Counted from the first letter of the stretch, positions 32,305-42,978 are shown. The stretch is 64,000 nt of DNA from Cytidiella melzeri (GCA_022592445.1 JABYQR010000080.1:62001-126000); one strand, 5' to 3'. Numbers and translations: made by a program. Notes: a model not told the origin generated them from the letters alone.

Positions 32305-32814
32305 TGTCAGGAACACAACCAAACTCTATGAAGAGCGAAGGAGTGACGACAAGGGGGGGAGGAACGACGAGCGGACTCGCGTGGACGATGACAACAGGGA
32401 TAATGATGATGAGGAAAGAGGGAGATACGACGCCGAGGGAGTAGCTAACAGTGAGCTAAAGACCAGGTTATATTAGTACTGTAAAGGACTAGGTACAAGG
32501 TGAACGTCACCTAAAGACCAGGAGGTGGAATCTGAGGTCTTTAGGGAGCTACAGAGTGGGTTTATATACATCTCAGACAAGGACCCCTGGTACCGGGTCT
32601 GTACTCCTAACACTGCCGTGGGAATGTATGGTGTGCTATGGTGCGATGTTCTACAATGTTCCAGCACCTTCTATGATCATGTGACCAGTCTGTCACATGC
32701 ACTTGATCACATGCAGTAGCCATGTACCATCGATAAGATAAGATAAGGAAATTGAGAAGGTAGGATAACGAAAATAAAAGGAAAAGAAAGGAAAAAGTGT
32801 GCATGGTCGTGACA
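32305..32814 (-). repeat. Element B 3' LTR
   Basis: 510 bp, bounded by TGTCAGGAACACAACC and GGTCGTGACA on the plus strand. It differs from 39061-39569 at about five positions. Confidence 0.92.
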
Positions 32815-32825
32815 TTACCCCCCTC

Positions 32826-35800
32826 CTAAAGGCCTTTTCTCCGGAAGGCAGGAGTTGAGTCTTTTCCGTCTTCCCACAAGGATACGCGTCGTAGAGTTTC
32901 TGAAGGTAGTTTCTCAAAATTCTCGTTGATTGGTTGGAAATTCATCGCCAAGAATAGAGATGCAGCGATTGGTCGTGGAGCTCCTGGGTGCCGTCTGTGG
33001 AAATCTTTAACTGCTTCATCAGCATGAGTGACGTTGGTTGCGGGTTCCCAGGAGTTTTCTGAATCTGGGTATCCTCTCCACTTGACGCGGTACTGAAACT
33101 CTCTCTTCCGTCCAAAGATCCTAGAATCAAGGATCTGTTCTACTTCGTACTCCTCTTCTTCGTCAACTACAATCGGATCCGGTTCAGGAAATTCCCGGTT
33201 AGGGACCAAACTTGCCGTTTTGGCCGGTCGTAGCCTATCTACATGGAACACGGGGTGTCGCTTGTCTCGAATGGTGAGTTTGACCCGATAATTCAGGTCC
33301 CCAATCTTTTCCAAGACTTCATAAGGACCATCTCGTTTCGGTGCTAGTTTTGCCACCGGCTGTTCCTTTGGATGCTTCTCGCGCTCCACGTAAACCTTAT
33401 CACCGACTTTAAACTGCGGCGCCTTTGTAACTCCGTGATCATAGAATCGCTTCATGCGTTCTGCCGTGAGTTGTAGCGCAGCTTTGGCATCTTTTTGGGC
33501 TTCTCGGAGTGCTCGAAGACGCTCGTCTGCTGCAGGAACGTTTGATACCGGATTCAAAGGCACCTGGAACTCTGGTAGATACCCATAGATCAGTTCAAAG
33601 GGGGCCTTCCCGGTGGACGAGTGTACTCGGCTATTGAGCGCAAACTCCGCAATTGGCAACCAGTCTACCCAGTCATCCTGTCGGAAGGAACAGAATACTC
33701 GGAGATATTGTTCTATCTCTTGGTTCATATGTTCTGTTTTACCGTCTGTCTGAGGGTGGTACGCAGTGGACATAGACGACTTTACTCCGAGTGCATCGTA
33801 GATAGCACGGAGAAACTTGGATGCGAATACCGATCCACGGTCTGAGATCATCTGACGAGGTACACCATGGAGTCGAAACACGTTTGCAATATAGTCCTGC
33901 ACGTGTTCGGGAGTTTTCATGCTTTCTCGTGATGGATAGCAATGCACCTGCGCTGTTGTCCGATCAACTACAACCGTGATAGAATCGTATCCTTTACATG
34001 GCGGTAACTTGACAATGAAGTCCGTGGTAACGCTTTCCCATGGAGCATTGGGCGGATCTAATGGATTGAGTGGGCCACGTGGTGGTGCGGGGAATGTCTT
34101 GGTTCTTTGACAAGTATCACACGTGTCTACATAGTCATTGACAAAGCGTGTCATGCTGGGCCACCAGTAGTTCCGAGAGAGTAGTTCCAGCGTTTTGTAC
34201 CTGCCCGGGTGTCCAGCGGCGGGTAAGTCGTGATGTCTCCGAACTAGTTCCTTTCGGATTTCGTCATCTTTAGGAACATAAACTTTTCCCCGGAACAATA
34301 ACAGTCCATTCTCGTTGTTCCACTCTTCGAGTCCCCGGCTAAGAAGGCGAGGTCCGAGTTTCTTGACTTTGGCAAGTGCTTCTGCCACCTCGGTTTCTCG
34401 AAGAGAACAGTCACGGATACGTTTCAACAAGTCTCTGTCTGGCTGTACACTAGCTTGCCCACGTTGCGAAGCGGCAGCTCGGAAAACTTCAGGCGCTAAT
34501 ACTACTTGTGACAGATTGTCTTCTTCGTCTTTGACCTCGTGTTGGCCCAATCGTGACATGGAATCCGACTTTCCCATAGATTTCCCGGGCTTTGGGATGA
34601 TCTCAAAGTTGAAACGTGAGAGGAACAATGACCAACGCGCTTGACGACGTGTCAAATTGCGAGCGGTCTTCCAATACTCGAGATTCTTGTGGTCAGAGAA
34701 AATAGGGAATTTCTCTGGTAGCCCTTCCAAATAATGACGCCAGTCTTCAAGGGCTCGTACAATTGCCATAAGTTCTCGGTCGTAGATCTCATAGTTTCGT
34801 TCGGTCTCAGTCATGCCTTCAGACCGATAGGCTACTGGATGCCACGTGCCGTCTTCGGCTTGTTGTTCCAACACCCCTCCCATTGCATATCCGGATGCAT
34901 CCGTTTCCAAACGTGTGGGTCTATCAAAACTCCACATTGCCAATACTGGTGCTTCCACGAATCGTCGGCGGAGTTCATCGAACGCCGACTGTTCTTCAGG
35001 ACCCCATTTCCAAGGGACCTTACCCGTGAGACGGTCTAGGGGTTTACATATCTTCCCAAAATCCCTGATGAACCTTCGGTAAAAGTTTGCAAACCCACGG
35101 AATCGGCGGATGTCAGAGACGTTCTGCGGTACAGGCCATTCAGCCACTGCCTTTACTTTGACAGGATCCATACGTAACTGATTGTGGCCAATGATGACGC
35201 CAAGGTACTCCGTTTCTGATCTCTCAAACTCGCATTTCTCAGGTTTCAAGAATAGGTCATGTTGCCTGAGCCGTCTCAGAACTTCATGTACCACCTCGCG
35301 GTGCTCGGATATCTCCTTAGAATAGATAAGGATATCGTCTAAGTAGACTGTGACTTTGCCTTCGGCAATGAGGTCGGCAAAAATATCATTCATCATATTC
35401 TGGAATGTAGCCGGAGAGTTTGTTAGTCCGAAGAACATGACGGTCGGTTCGAAAAGTCCACGGTTGGTTACAAACGCTGCCTTGTTTCATCTCCTTCTTT
35501 GATGCGGACATTGTTATATCCCCATCTGACATCTAGTTTGGTGAAGAACCTAGCGCCTCGCAGTCTATCCATGAGTTCGGAGATCAACGGCAATGGATAC
35601 CTGTTTTTGATAGTGACTTCGTTTAGCTTCCGGTAATCCTGCACTGGGCGTAACTTTCCATCCTTTTTCTTGACAAAGAAGAAGGGTGATGCCATGGGGG
35701 ACTTTGACGGTCGAATGTACCCTTTCTCTAAATTTTCTCGGATAAACTTGTCAAGCTCTTCTTGCTCGGGATGGGACAGTGGGTAAACTTTTGCATGGAA

Positions 35801-36778
35801 TCCTTTTGCTTCCGGAATCAACTCAATTGCATGGTCATATGACTTGTGTTCTGGAAGCCGTTGAGATTCCGTTTCAGAGAAAATGTGAGCGTGTTGTCGA
35901 TATTGCTCAGGTACCATCTCCTCAAAGGTTTTGACTGGTTTAACCCGGTTCTCAACCTCAGCTAGTTCACTAGAGTATGTGTATCCTGCTAGAGTGAACA
36001 GGCGTTCGCCTTCCTGTACCATAGGTGTCGGACGTGTGCGTACAATGCGTCGGGGAGTTCCTTTTCCACCGAGCTGAGTAGTGGCCTGTGCCTGTAACTT
36101 CGGCGATTCGGTCTCATCCAAACTTCCTGAACCTTCCGTGGTTTCCTCAATGTCTTCTTCGGCATCCTCCGTATCCACCGGCAAGTACGGGAGTTGTTCC
36201 ACAACTTTCCGTAGTCCCGGAGTTCTCTTCCTACGTTTAGGCTCAGCCGTTCTCTTAGCTGCAACCTCCTTCGCCTCATCAACCCGTTGCCTGGGTTTAC
36301 ATGCATCAGGACATCCATCCATCCTGATGATGCCTTCGTACCAATCAATGGTGGGGTTATGGTACCGCAACCAATCGATTCCTATAATTACGTCTTCGGG
36401 TCCAATATCAGTGACCGTGAAGATGGTCCTCTCCTCGTGGTCCCCTATCCTCATATTGAGAATGGCAACTTCGTCAATAGCCCCGTCTCGATTTGGGGTT
36501 CCGTCTATGTTGTACACCGGAATGGGTTGTTTCAACTTCCGGGTTCTGATACGATGCTCTCGAACAAACCGTTTATGAATGAATAGTGTCGAGGCTCCAC
36601 TATCAATCATTGCTGCGACTTCTTTAGATCTCCGCACTCCTGAAACTGTGATGGGTACGTGAAAATGTTCCGATTCAGAACCAGTCTCTAATACATCAGA
36701 CGCGAGTACGGAAAATCTATTGTTACATGGTATACGCGGGGCGCGTGCTTGCGCAGCTCGAATCACGGCCCGAATCAA
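32826..36778 (-). pseudogene. pol: Element B pol, frameshifted in the reverse transcriptase
   Basis: The frame is open from the gag stop (36778) to 35468 and again from 35438 to 32826. The first part holds the protease (AAMIDSGAS) and the start of RT (KLRPVQDYRKLNEV, FTKLDVRWGYNNVRIKEGDE). The second has MFFGLTNSPATFQ, the catalytic YLDDI, RNase H (ETDASG), integrase (HHDLPAAGHPG...CDTC, TDFIVKLP, ISDRGSVF, HPQTDGKTEHMNQE) and a chromodomain (YEVEQILDSRI, YRVKWRGYPDSENSWEP). Near 35490, just after KEGDE, one base of the expected Trp codon is missing, which shifts the frame and ends the first part at TRQRL. All other domains look sound, so the change is recent and this copy should not make an active enzyme. 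Confidence 0.9.
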
Positions 36779-36781
36779 AAA
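36775..36781 (-). other. Element B gag/pol -1 slippage site at the gag stop
   Basis: Gag ends GGT TTT TGA on the minus strand, with five T residues as in element A. A -1 move gives TTT TTG ATT CGG, which is the pol frame and stays open through the protease. Gag and pol overlap by four bases here. Confidence 0.6.
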
Positions 36782-38232
36782 CCCTCCTCAAGTCTCTTCT
36801 TGAGGTCGGCATTCTCCGCCTTCAACTTTTCCAGCTCTCCAAGTATTGCGTTTAGGGTTACTTCTGATACCCCTGACGGAATTGGCTCTCCGGTTGCCTC
36901 CGGTTTCTTCCCTTCGGCTTTAGAGGTCGAGGCCTCTGCATTGGTAGCTGCTACACGTGGTCCACGAGGAGGTGGACGAGGGACTGCGGGTTTGGTACAT
37001 GTGCGCGCAATATGATTGGGATCCGTTGTGAGTTCCTGGCAGTTATAACACCGCCGTCCTTGTTGCATCTTGGAGGCGTCAACCTCCATAGGAACCGGAC
37101 CGTTGGAAGGACGGGGAGCCGGGGTAAACCTGGGCTGGGACTGGGTAGGTCTCGTCGTCGTCGACGAGGGAACAGACGGAATTTTCTTCTCCGTCGTTTC
37201 TCTGATGCGGGCATACGCAGCCGCCATTTTCAGAGACCTGTCAATCCAACCTTGGTAATTGGTCGGTGGAGCTTCAGCCGTTGCCAGTCGCCCATAGATG
37301 TATTCAGGGAGACCCTTTATGAACCGGATCTCCTTGTCCTTGTCGCTCAACCCATTGATGCGACCCACGTATGACTGAAAGTCAGTGACGTATGTGCCGA
37401 CATCCCGCGCATTCTTTTCCTTCTTCTCAGCTCCACAGAGCTTCTCCAGTTCACGAATAGCCGTATCTTCGGGCGTTGCATCGCCGAAGTACTTCTTGAG
37501 CTCCGTCTTAAACTTGGCCCATGTATCGAGGTTGGCCGGCAAACTACCGTTGTGGTCAGCCATATGGTCCGTGACCGGTATTGCCCATTGGGCGGCCTTT
37601 TCTGACAACCGGTAGATTGCTGTCAGGACCTTGGTTCTTTCATCGGCAATACTGGCGGTTACCCAGTACGCCTCGCATTGTGACAAGAACCGTTCTAAGT
37701 CACGGCCATGTTCGCCCTTGTATCTATCGGGCTTGGTGTCGTTATTGTTGACCGTGACTTGCGGTCTTGGCATTGCTTGTGTAACTGCAGCTACAATGGC
37801 TGCAATCAAGGCAGGATCGACTGCGGGTGTTGTCATCGTGACAGGTGCGGAATTGATGGGGACGACGGTGGGCGCTTCAGGAGTTACCGGTGGGATTTCC
37901 GGTATGGTTTCGGGAATGATGGGAACAGGGGTAGCAGTGGTGGTTTCCGGTGAAACTGCTGTGACTAAACTGGTATCAAGTTCTGGAACTTCGACTTCTC
38001 CCGGAACTTGAACAATTAACGATATTTGACTGTTATCGCAGGCTACGTATCCACGGTATCGTTGTCCTTCTCTGAAATGACGGGATACTACAAACTTTTG
38101 ATTTCGATTTGGACACGGTTGTTGTTCGCAGATTTCAATATACGCGTGGTCCTCTTCGTTATCGTGACAATCCTGAAGATCGTCGGGATCGAAGACGTGG
38201 AAACGGTTATCGCACTCAATGATTGCTGTCTA
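36775..38232 (-). CDS. gag: Element B gag, continuing in frame from the ORF1 stop codons
   Basis: From the first Met (37836) gag is 353 residues: a Pro/Thr-rich lead, a capsid-like domain (DRYKGEHGRDLERFLSQCEA, LKKYFGDATPEDTAIRELE), a CCHC-like knuckle CYNCQELTTDPNHIARTC, and a coiled C-terminus LEKLKAENADLKKRLEEGF. The frame is open further upstream with no Met as far as tandem TAG stops at 38230-38235. This 130-codon stretch includes HAYIEICEQQPCPNR, matching ICEVQPCPNR of element A, so it is coding. It is in the same frame as ORF1, suggesting stop bypass. Gag ends GGT TTT TGA at a slip site into pol. Confidence 0.8.
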
Positions 38233-38963
38233 CTACAAAGGAAGTTTCTCAAAGTATCCTCCGTCCGCTACAAAAGCAACTCGACTCGTAACCTCCGTCA
38301 ACCTCTTGCGCAATTGCGTGAAGTTGATCTGCCCTACTGACTGTAAGCCCCAGTTCAGTGCCTTGAGCTGGGCAGGTGTGCGTGTGGAGAGTACTTCCTC
38401 CGTGTGTTCGACGAGGTGCAGAAGCTTGTCGTTGAGTAACAGGACTGATCTAACCTGTGAATCGTTGCGGTCGCGAGTGAGTTCGATCAGAATCTTGAGG
38501 CGTCTGGTAGTGGCCTCGATCTTCGGCTTGAGGATGCCGACTTGATCCTTGATGGAAAACTTGTGGAAGTCAAGGGTCACAGGTTTTTGTGCGTCTGGAC
38601 GAGGTGGCGGGGGTGCCCGAGCAATGCGGTCCTTGAGAGACGGTTTCTCAAATCGATCGGCGAGTGTTTGTGCGCGTTCCGTGCGTGCACGTTCCTTAAT
38701 AGACTCGTTGTCACGAGCAAACTTTTCGTGGTCGAAGGCTGGGAGTCTGGTGCCGAGGGGGTGATAGTGGGGACGACGTGAGACGTAGGAGACGATAGCT
38801 TCGAGGTCCTTCTCTGTATAGAGGTGAGGACGTCCTTGCTCACGTAGTTCTCGGCGAGCTTCAAAGAAGGACTCGGGTACGCGGCGACGAATGCGTATGT
38901 CCTTAGGCACTACAACCACGAAATGAGATGTAAGGTCAAAGGTCCGGGCCAATACAACGTACT
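38233..38963 (-). CDS. Element B ORF1, extra protein upstream of gag
   Basis: The spliced frame starts A(38963)^TG(38909-38908), giving MPKDIRIRRRVPESFFEARR. It encodes about 225 residues ending FEKLPL, then two adjacent TAG stops (38230-38235). Sections shared with element A are LYTEKDLEAIVSYVSRR, a charged helix (KERARTERAQTLADR), EKPSLKDRI, LDFHKFSIKDQVGILKPK and LKALNWGLQSVGQINFTQLRK. It is rich in Arg, Lys and Glu with likely long helices, and has no Cys knuckle or catalytic motif that I recognise. Conservation right up to the stop in both elements argues that the stop is the natural end of the protein. The unspliced RNA has no AUG at this point. Confidence 0.75.
38910..38962 (-). other. 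Leader intron of element B that splits the start codon
   Basis: This 53-bp intron has donor GTACGT and acceptor TTGTAG. The exon ends GGTTTACCA and the next begins TGCCTAAGG, so splicing builds ACCATGCC, a good start context. The branch site is less clear (TTGACC or CTTACA). Confidence 0.65.
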
Positions 38964-39060
38964 GGTAAACCGGGGGGACTAAACTTTTTAAAACTTTTTG
39001 GGGAATAGGGAAGTGTGCGTTTGCGCGACGTCCAGGCGAGCGTACAGAGATTCTACCTAA

Positions 39061-39569
39061 TGTCAGGAACACAACCAAACTCTATGAAGAGCGAGGGAGT
39101 GACGACAAGGGGGGAGGAACGACGAGCGGACTCGCGTGGACGATGACGACAGGGATAATGATGATGAGGAAAGAGGGAGATACGACGCCGAGGGAGTAGC
39201 TAACAGTGAGCTAAAGACCAGGTTATATTAGTACTGTAAAGGACTAGGTACAAGGTGAACGTCACCTAAAGACCAGGAGGTAGAATCTGAGGTCTTTAGG
39301 GAGCTACAGAGTGGGTTTATATACATCTCAGACAAGGACCCCTGGTACCGGGTCTGTACTCCTAACACTGCCGTGGGAATGTATGGTGTGCTATGGTGCG
39401 ATGTTCTACAATGTTCCAGCACCTTCTATGATCATGTGACCAGTCTGTCACATGCACTTGATCACCTGCAGTAGCCATGTACCATCGATAAGATAAGATA
39501 AGGAAATTGAGAAGGTAGGATAACGAAAATAAAAGGAAAAGAAAGGAAAAAGTGTGCATGGTCGTGACA
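39061..39569 (-). repeat. Element B 5' LTR
   Basis: 509 bp, the partner of 32305-32814. On the minus strand it is followed by TTAGGTAGAATCTCTG, sharing TTAGGT with element A at the same place. Confidence 0.92.
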
Positions 39570-40372
39570 TCGAGCTTCCTCCTTGTGCCGGGCCTTTTTG
39601 TGTCATCAACAGCGGTGTTGCTCGTTGCCCCTCTCGCCATCTTTGTGGAATCAGTGCAGAGAAAATCATTGAAGGTCATCAAGCATCTGAATTTCTGCCT
39701 GCTGTTCAACAATTTCTGCGCTCACGAGGATCCCATCTTACTCCGCAGGTATTTGATCCATTTGACCTCCACAAACAGGTAGTCATCTGGCTACCTCACA
39801 TACCGGAGACGAGCAAGAATCACTGTAAGGATGTTGTACGTGCCATGCCCCCCACTGCACGTTCTGGACGGCGCCTTGCACAGCCGTCTCACTTGGATTT
39901 TGCTCTGGTATGATCATCGGAGTTGGAGCATCCCTCCTCATTTACAGTAGACACCACATTTCACGGTAAGAATATTCTTGCTACATGGTTGCTATGCTCA
40001 CAGGTTATGTCAGGACTTCGAGTAGCCCATGTCAAGGTTATTTTCCGGCTGCTGTCTCACTTCAACACCAACATTGCGCAGCCGCTAGCGTACGTTGAGT
40101 GGCTTACGCTGTTTCTGAGTTGCGCACCGGATAGTCCAAACGGACTTATCTCTCTTACTCGGTCAACGCGGATGCACCGTCCCCACGCAGAAATCATTGC
40201 GCTTGAGTGGATCGTTTGTTCATGTCACTTGATACCCCACTTCAACCGTGTGAAGGAGCCTCACTGGACATCGGAGAACATTACGGAGCTCTATCAAATG
40301 TTCTGGGTAAACCACTATATAGACTTTCATTTCTACGCTATGTTTGTACTCCGTCGACGTGACTGCACTTAG

Positions 40373-40699
40373 ATGTACAAGATAACAATGATGTATCATA
40401 GCTACATATATCTCATGCCGAGTTGTGCGCTATTTTGGCAATAGTATCTCCATGTAAAGTCTGATTCTTACACTGCCTGCAATAGTTAATAAACTCTACA
40501 GTTGTCTACAGACGCAACTGTAATCTACAAATAACGCGGCGGGCTATCAACACATCGGTAGCGTCAGTATTTGCCTTGGTGCTACCAACCAAAAGTCACT
40601 TTGCTGATGGGCCTGGCGTCCGTGCCGCTATAAAGTTCAAGTTTGTGTCTAACCTGAAAACCCCTCGTCCTCTCACTCCTCCCCAACGTCAAGTTGGTA
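40373..40699. other. Spacer between Plavaka remnant and MITE
   Basis: AT-rich sequence after the Plavaka stop codon with no coding region. It may hold the lost 3' end of Plavaka, but no inverted-repeat partner was found near 22 kb. It ends in the TA that serves as one MITE target copy (40698-40699). Confidence 0.4.
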
Positions 40700-41371
40700 C
40701 AGTGTAGGACCGGTCCTCTGCCCAACAAATGGTGAGAGGTGCATTTGCGCACCAAAACCCGACAAATTTTCATAGCACATTTCTGTACCAGTACTCTATA
40801 TCTGAAAAAATTCTTGGACTGCTGACTACTTGAGGTGTTGCTGTAGAAATTGTACAAGTGCGTCGGTTGGCTGCGCTTTGTGGCAGTGAAAACTTGATGA
40901 TGAGATACCGGCCTTGATGTCATACACAAGTACATATTCCTAGTTCTCATAAACAAATCCATTATATACTACTACATTGAGGCATTATTGGTTGGGAATG
41001 TGCTGCTCTGCGTTTACAATAAATTCAGCTCTTCAAAAGCTACAGCACTGTGTGATGCAGCGTGACATCATAGTAGCGCTCGACCGATGCCAGGTCGTTG
41101 TCGTTTACCGTAGCGCCGGCTATTGTGACTGTTACAGCCCAAATATGGCAAGTGTCACACTGGGCAGAGGAATGGGTTTTGTCACACATCCTAGCCCTAC
41201 CATCAATCCGCTCTACACATTCCACACATGCACATAGTCAATAGCAAAAATTTGAGTGGTATGTACAGTCTATTTCCAATCTTCTGAGCAAAAAGAATTG
41301 ACAGAAATGGTCGAGACAAGCGTTCTAGAGGTCAATTTCGAAACGCTGGGCAGAGGACCGGTCCTACACTG
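40700..41371. mobile_element. MITE with 25-bp terminal inverted repeats and TA duplication
   Basis: The ends read CAGTGTAGGACCGGTCCTC and, inverted, the same, continuing TGCCCA. They are bordered by TA at 40698-40699 and 41372-41373. The terminal repeat contains the palindrome AGGACCGGTCCT. The 672-bp interior has no transposase. This fits a Tc1/mariner-type miniature element. It stops 34 bp before the start codon of the gene at 41406. Confidence 0.88.
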
Positions 41372-41405
41372 TATCTGTCAAGATCTCGTCGCATAGCCCT
41401 CCGTC

Positions 41406-42520
41406 ATGGTTCACCTCCTATATCCACTCACCCTTTTCATTATCGCGCTACTGCCGCACATCTCTTCAGGCTTCTCAGCTCGGAACCCCACTTGTGCTAT
41501 CGTCTCGCGTTCCCATCTGAAATTTGAGTTCCCAGGTGTCGACATCCCAAGCCTGTTCGATAGCCAGAACCGGACATTTGACGCGTTGTTCGACATGGGC
41601 GAGGATTCTACTTCATTGCTTAAGAGCATGGCAGAGTCAGAAAGAGCCGTCTCTACTCTGGCCCAGATTACGAGGACCAGCAGCGTGACGGGAAGAGAAG
41701 AAACTGCGACTTTGCTAGACGATATCGTGCTTGGTATGCAAGACGCTCGTAACCTCTTGGTCACACTGGTCGCACACATCGAGTTTTCCGCGTCGATGTA
41801 AGTCTTAAATACGCTGTACTCCTATTGCAAGGTACTGAATACCGTCGCAGAGTGCTTACATTGTACGACAAAGCCCTTTCTGCCCTTCGACGCCTTGAAG
41901 GCGTGCAACACATCGAAATTGCGGAATCCACTCCCTCGAAGCGAAAGAAAGTAGAGGCATTGACGGCAGGGGTTTCCGAGGAGCTCTTTCAGCTGTTTGA
42001 CAGCATGGTCATTACTTATGAGGATGTCTACACTGGAGCTGCAACGTTCTATGGTCTCGAGGTCGCGGCCGTCGCTGTGCTGCGATCGCGTATGCAGTTC
42101 CTGCAGACTGCCTTGTTCAGTCGTTACCCCGCACATTTTGGTGGTATAGCCGATGTGGATGTCTTTGCCGCGCTTGTGTCGATCCTGCGCGAGGAACGCG
42201 CGGATGTCTCCGCGGTCGATGAACAGACGTTGCAGGAGATCGTATCGTGGACTGAGAAACTGGCGGTTGGTGTGAAAGGCACCCTGCAGGCTTTGGAATG
42301 GGCAGAGCGGGACGTGGAAGCCATTCGAGCTGGTATGTTGCGCGGTGTCAGGGTACCTTTTGCGGAGCAGATTGAGAGGATGCAGCTGGGAGTGGCATTG
42401 CTGCAAACGGCTAGGAATCGTGTCGCGGTGCCTGGTCGGGAGGTATTCGTCAAGAAGTTGAAGGCGGTGTTCAGCGGACCAGCTGTCGAGGGCGGAGGTG
42501 TTCAGCAAACTGTTCTCTAG
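41406..42520 (+). CDS. Secreted protein of unknown function (intact paralogue)
   Basis: Two exons (41406-41797 and 41851-42520) give 353 residues. A signal peptide MVHLLYPLTLFIIALLPHIS is followed by SLFDSQNRTFDAL and an Ala/Leu/Glu-rich, mainly helical body (RVSTLAQ-like segments, KVEALTAGVSEELFQLFDSM, LQEIVSWTEKLAVGVKGTL). There are few Cys residues and no recognised domain. The intron is in the same place as in the truncated copy at 17382, and the 3' UTR is shared, so the two arose by segmental duplication and were separated by the transposon nest. The promoter is unusual: the MITE lies immediately upstream. Confidence 0.8.
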
Positions 42521-42978
42521 GCCAGAACTCGGAGCGCTGCTGCTTGAAGATTCGCAGAGGAGTAATGGTCACAGCTATATGTTTTTTCTCTAATCTTTTC
42601 CTATATGTTGCTTAGTATGTCTAATATGCCAATATCTCTTGTTTATGAATCAATTTTGCCGTTCACTGGTTTCGAACCTCCTTGTCACGATTGAGTAGAA
42701 GACGGCGGGATTGAAGGCGCATCAACCCGCCTCCTCGTGACCCGGCTTCTTAACCGATCGCGAGTCGCGTCACGGCTGCCGCGTTCCTTTGGTGATGTTC
42801 AAAAGGTTTCGGTCACCGGCAGGGCCCCGGCGGCCCAGTACGTGACGTGCTCGAGTTGGTTTTTGAGACGTGGCCACCACCACCTCATTTTCCTGCCCCC
42901 CTCCCTGTGGCCCCGATCCAAACCGCTATAACGAATCCCGGCTCAAAGCCTAAGGTTGTATCGACTCGAACGTTAACG

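Larger units (their letters stand above)
32305..39569 (-). mobile_element. Ty3/gypsy chromovirus element B
   Basis: This 7265-bp element has LTRs 32305-32814 and 39061-39569 and a perfect 5-bp duplication TCGAG (32300-32304 and 39570-39574). The minus-strand order is the same as in element A: leader intron, ORF1, gag, pol, polypurine tract. The tract AGGAGGGGGGTAA next to the 3' LTR is identical to that of element A, although the LTRs and proteins differ, so these are two families of one lineage. I counted about four substitutions and one indel between the LTRs, so the insertion is young. ORF1 and gag are intact; pol has one frameshift in the reverse transcriptase. Confidence 0.95.
22070..40372 (+). 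pseudogene. Plavaka-type transposase, decayed and split by two Ty3 elements
   Basis: The host sequence is visible in four blocks. 22070-23040 has an N-terminal C2H2 finger CQFCLCYFLTSSGLQKHQSNH and WDLAAWMLKNIGHTAGDEFL. 30962-31584 has WPVYLTIGNIDKETRR, ILLGYIPVAKLDC and FTPDLLHQLYKGVFKDHL. 31711-32304 has MAKVFVGILSG, IPKIHSMEHYTE and APERLH-like SPERLHIDYAKEAYRASN. 39570-40372 has RVAHVKVIFRL, PLAYVEWLTLF and a C-terminal tail. These match Plavaka, an EnSpm/CACTA-like group common in mushrooms. In-frame stops are present (TGA at about 22415, and several at 31625-31690). Element A sits between blocks 1 and 2, and element B between 3 and 4. Terminal repeats were not found. Confidence 0.8.

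Noticed and set aside
23106..39569. Endogenous virus with envelope
   Set aside because: Both elements have gag and pol with chromodomain but no envelope-like frame after pol; they are ordinary LTR retrotransposons.
40380..40700. Right terminal repeat of Plavaka
   Set aside because: The inverted repeat at 40700 pairs with 41371 and bounds a separate MITE; no partner was found near 22 kb.
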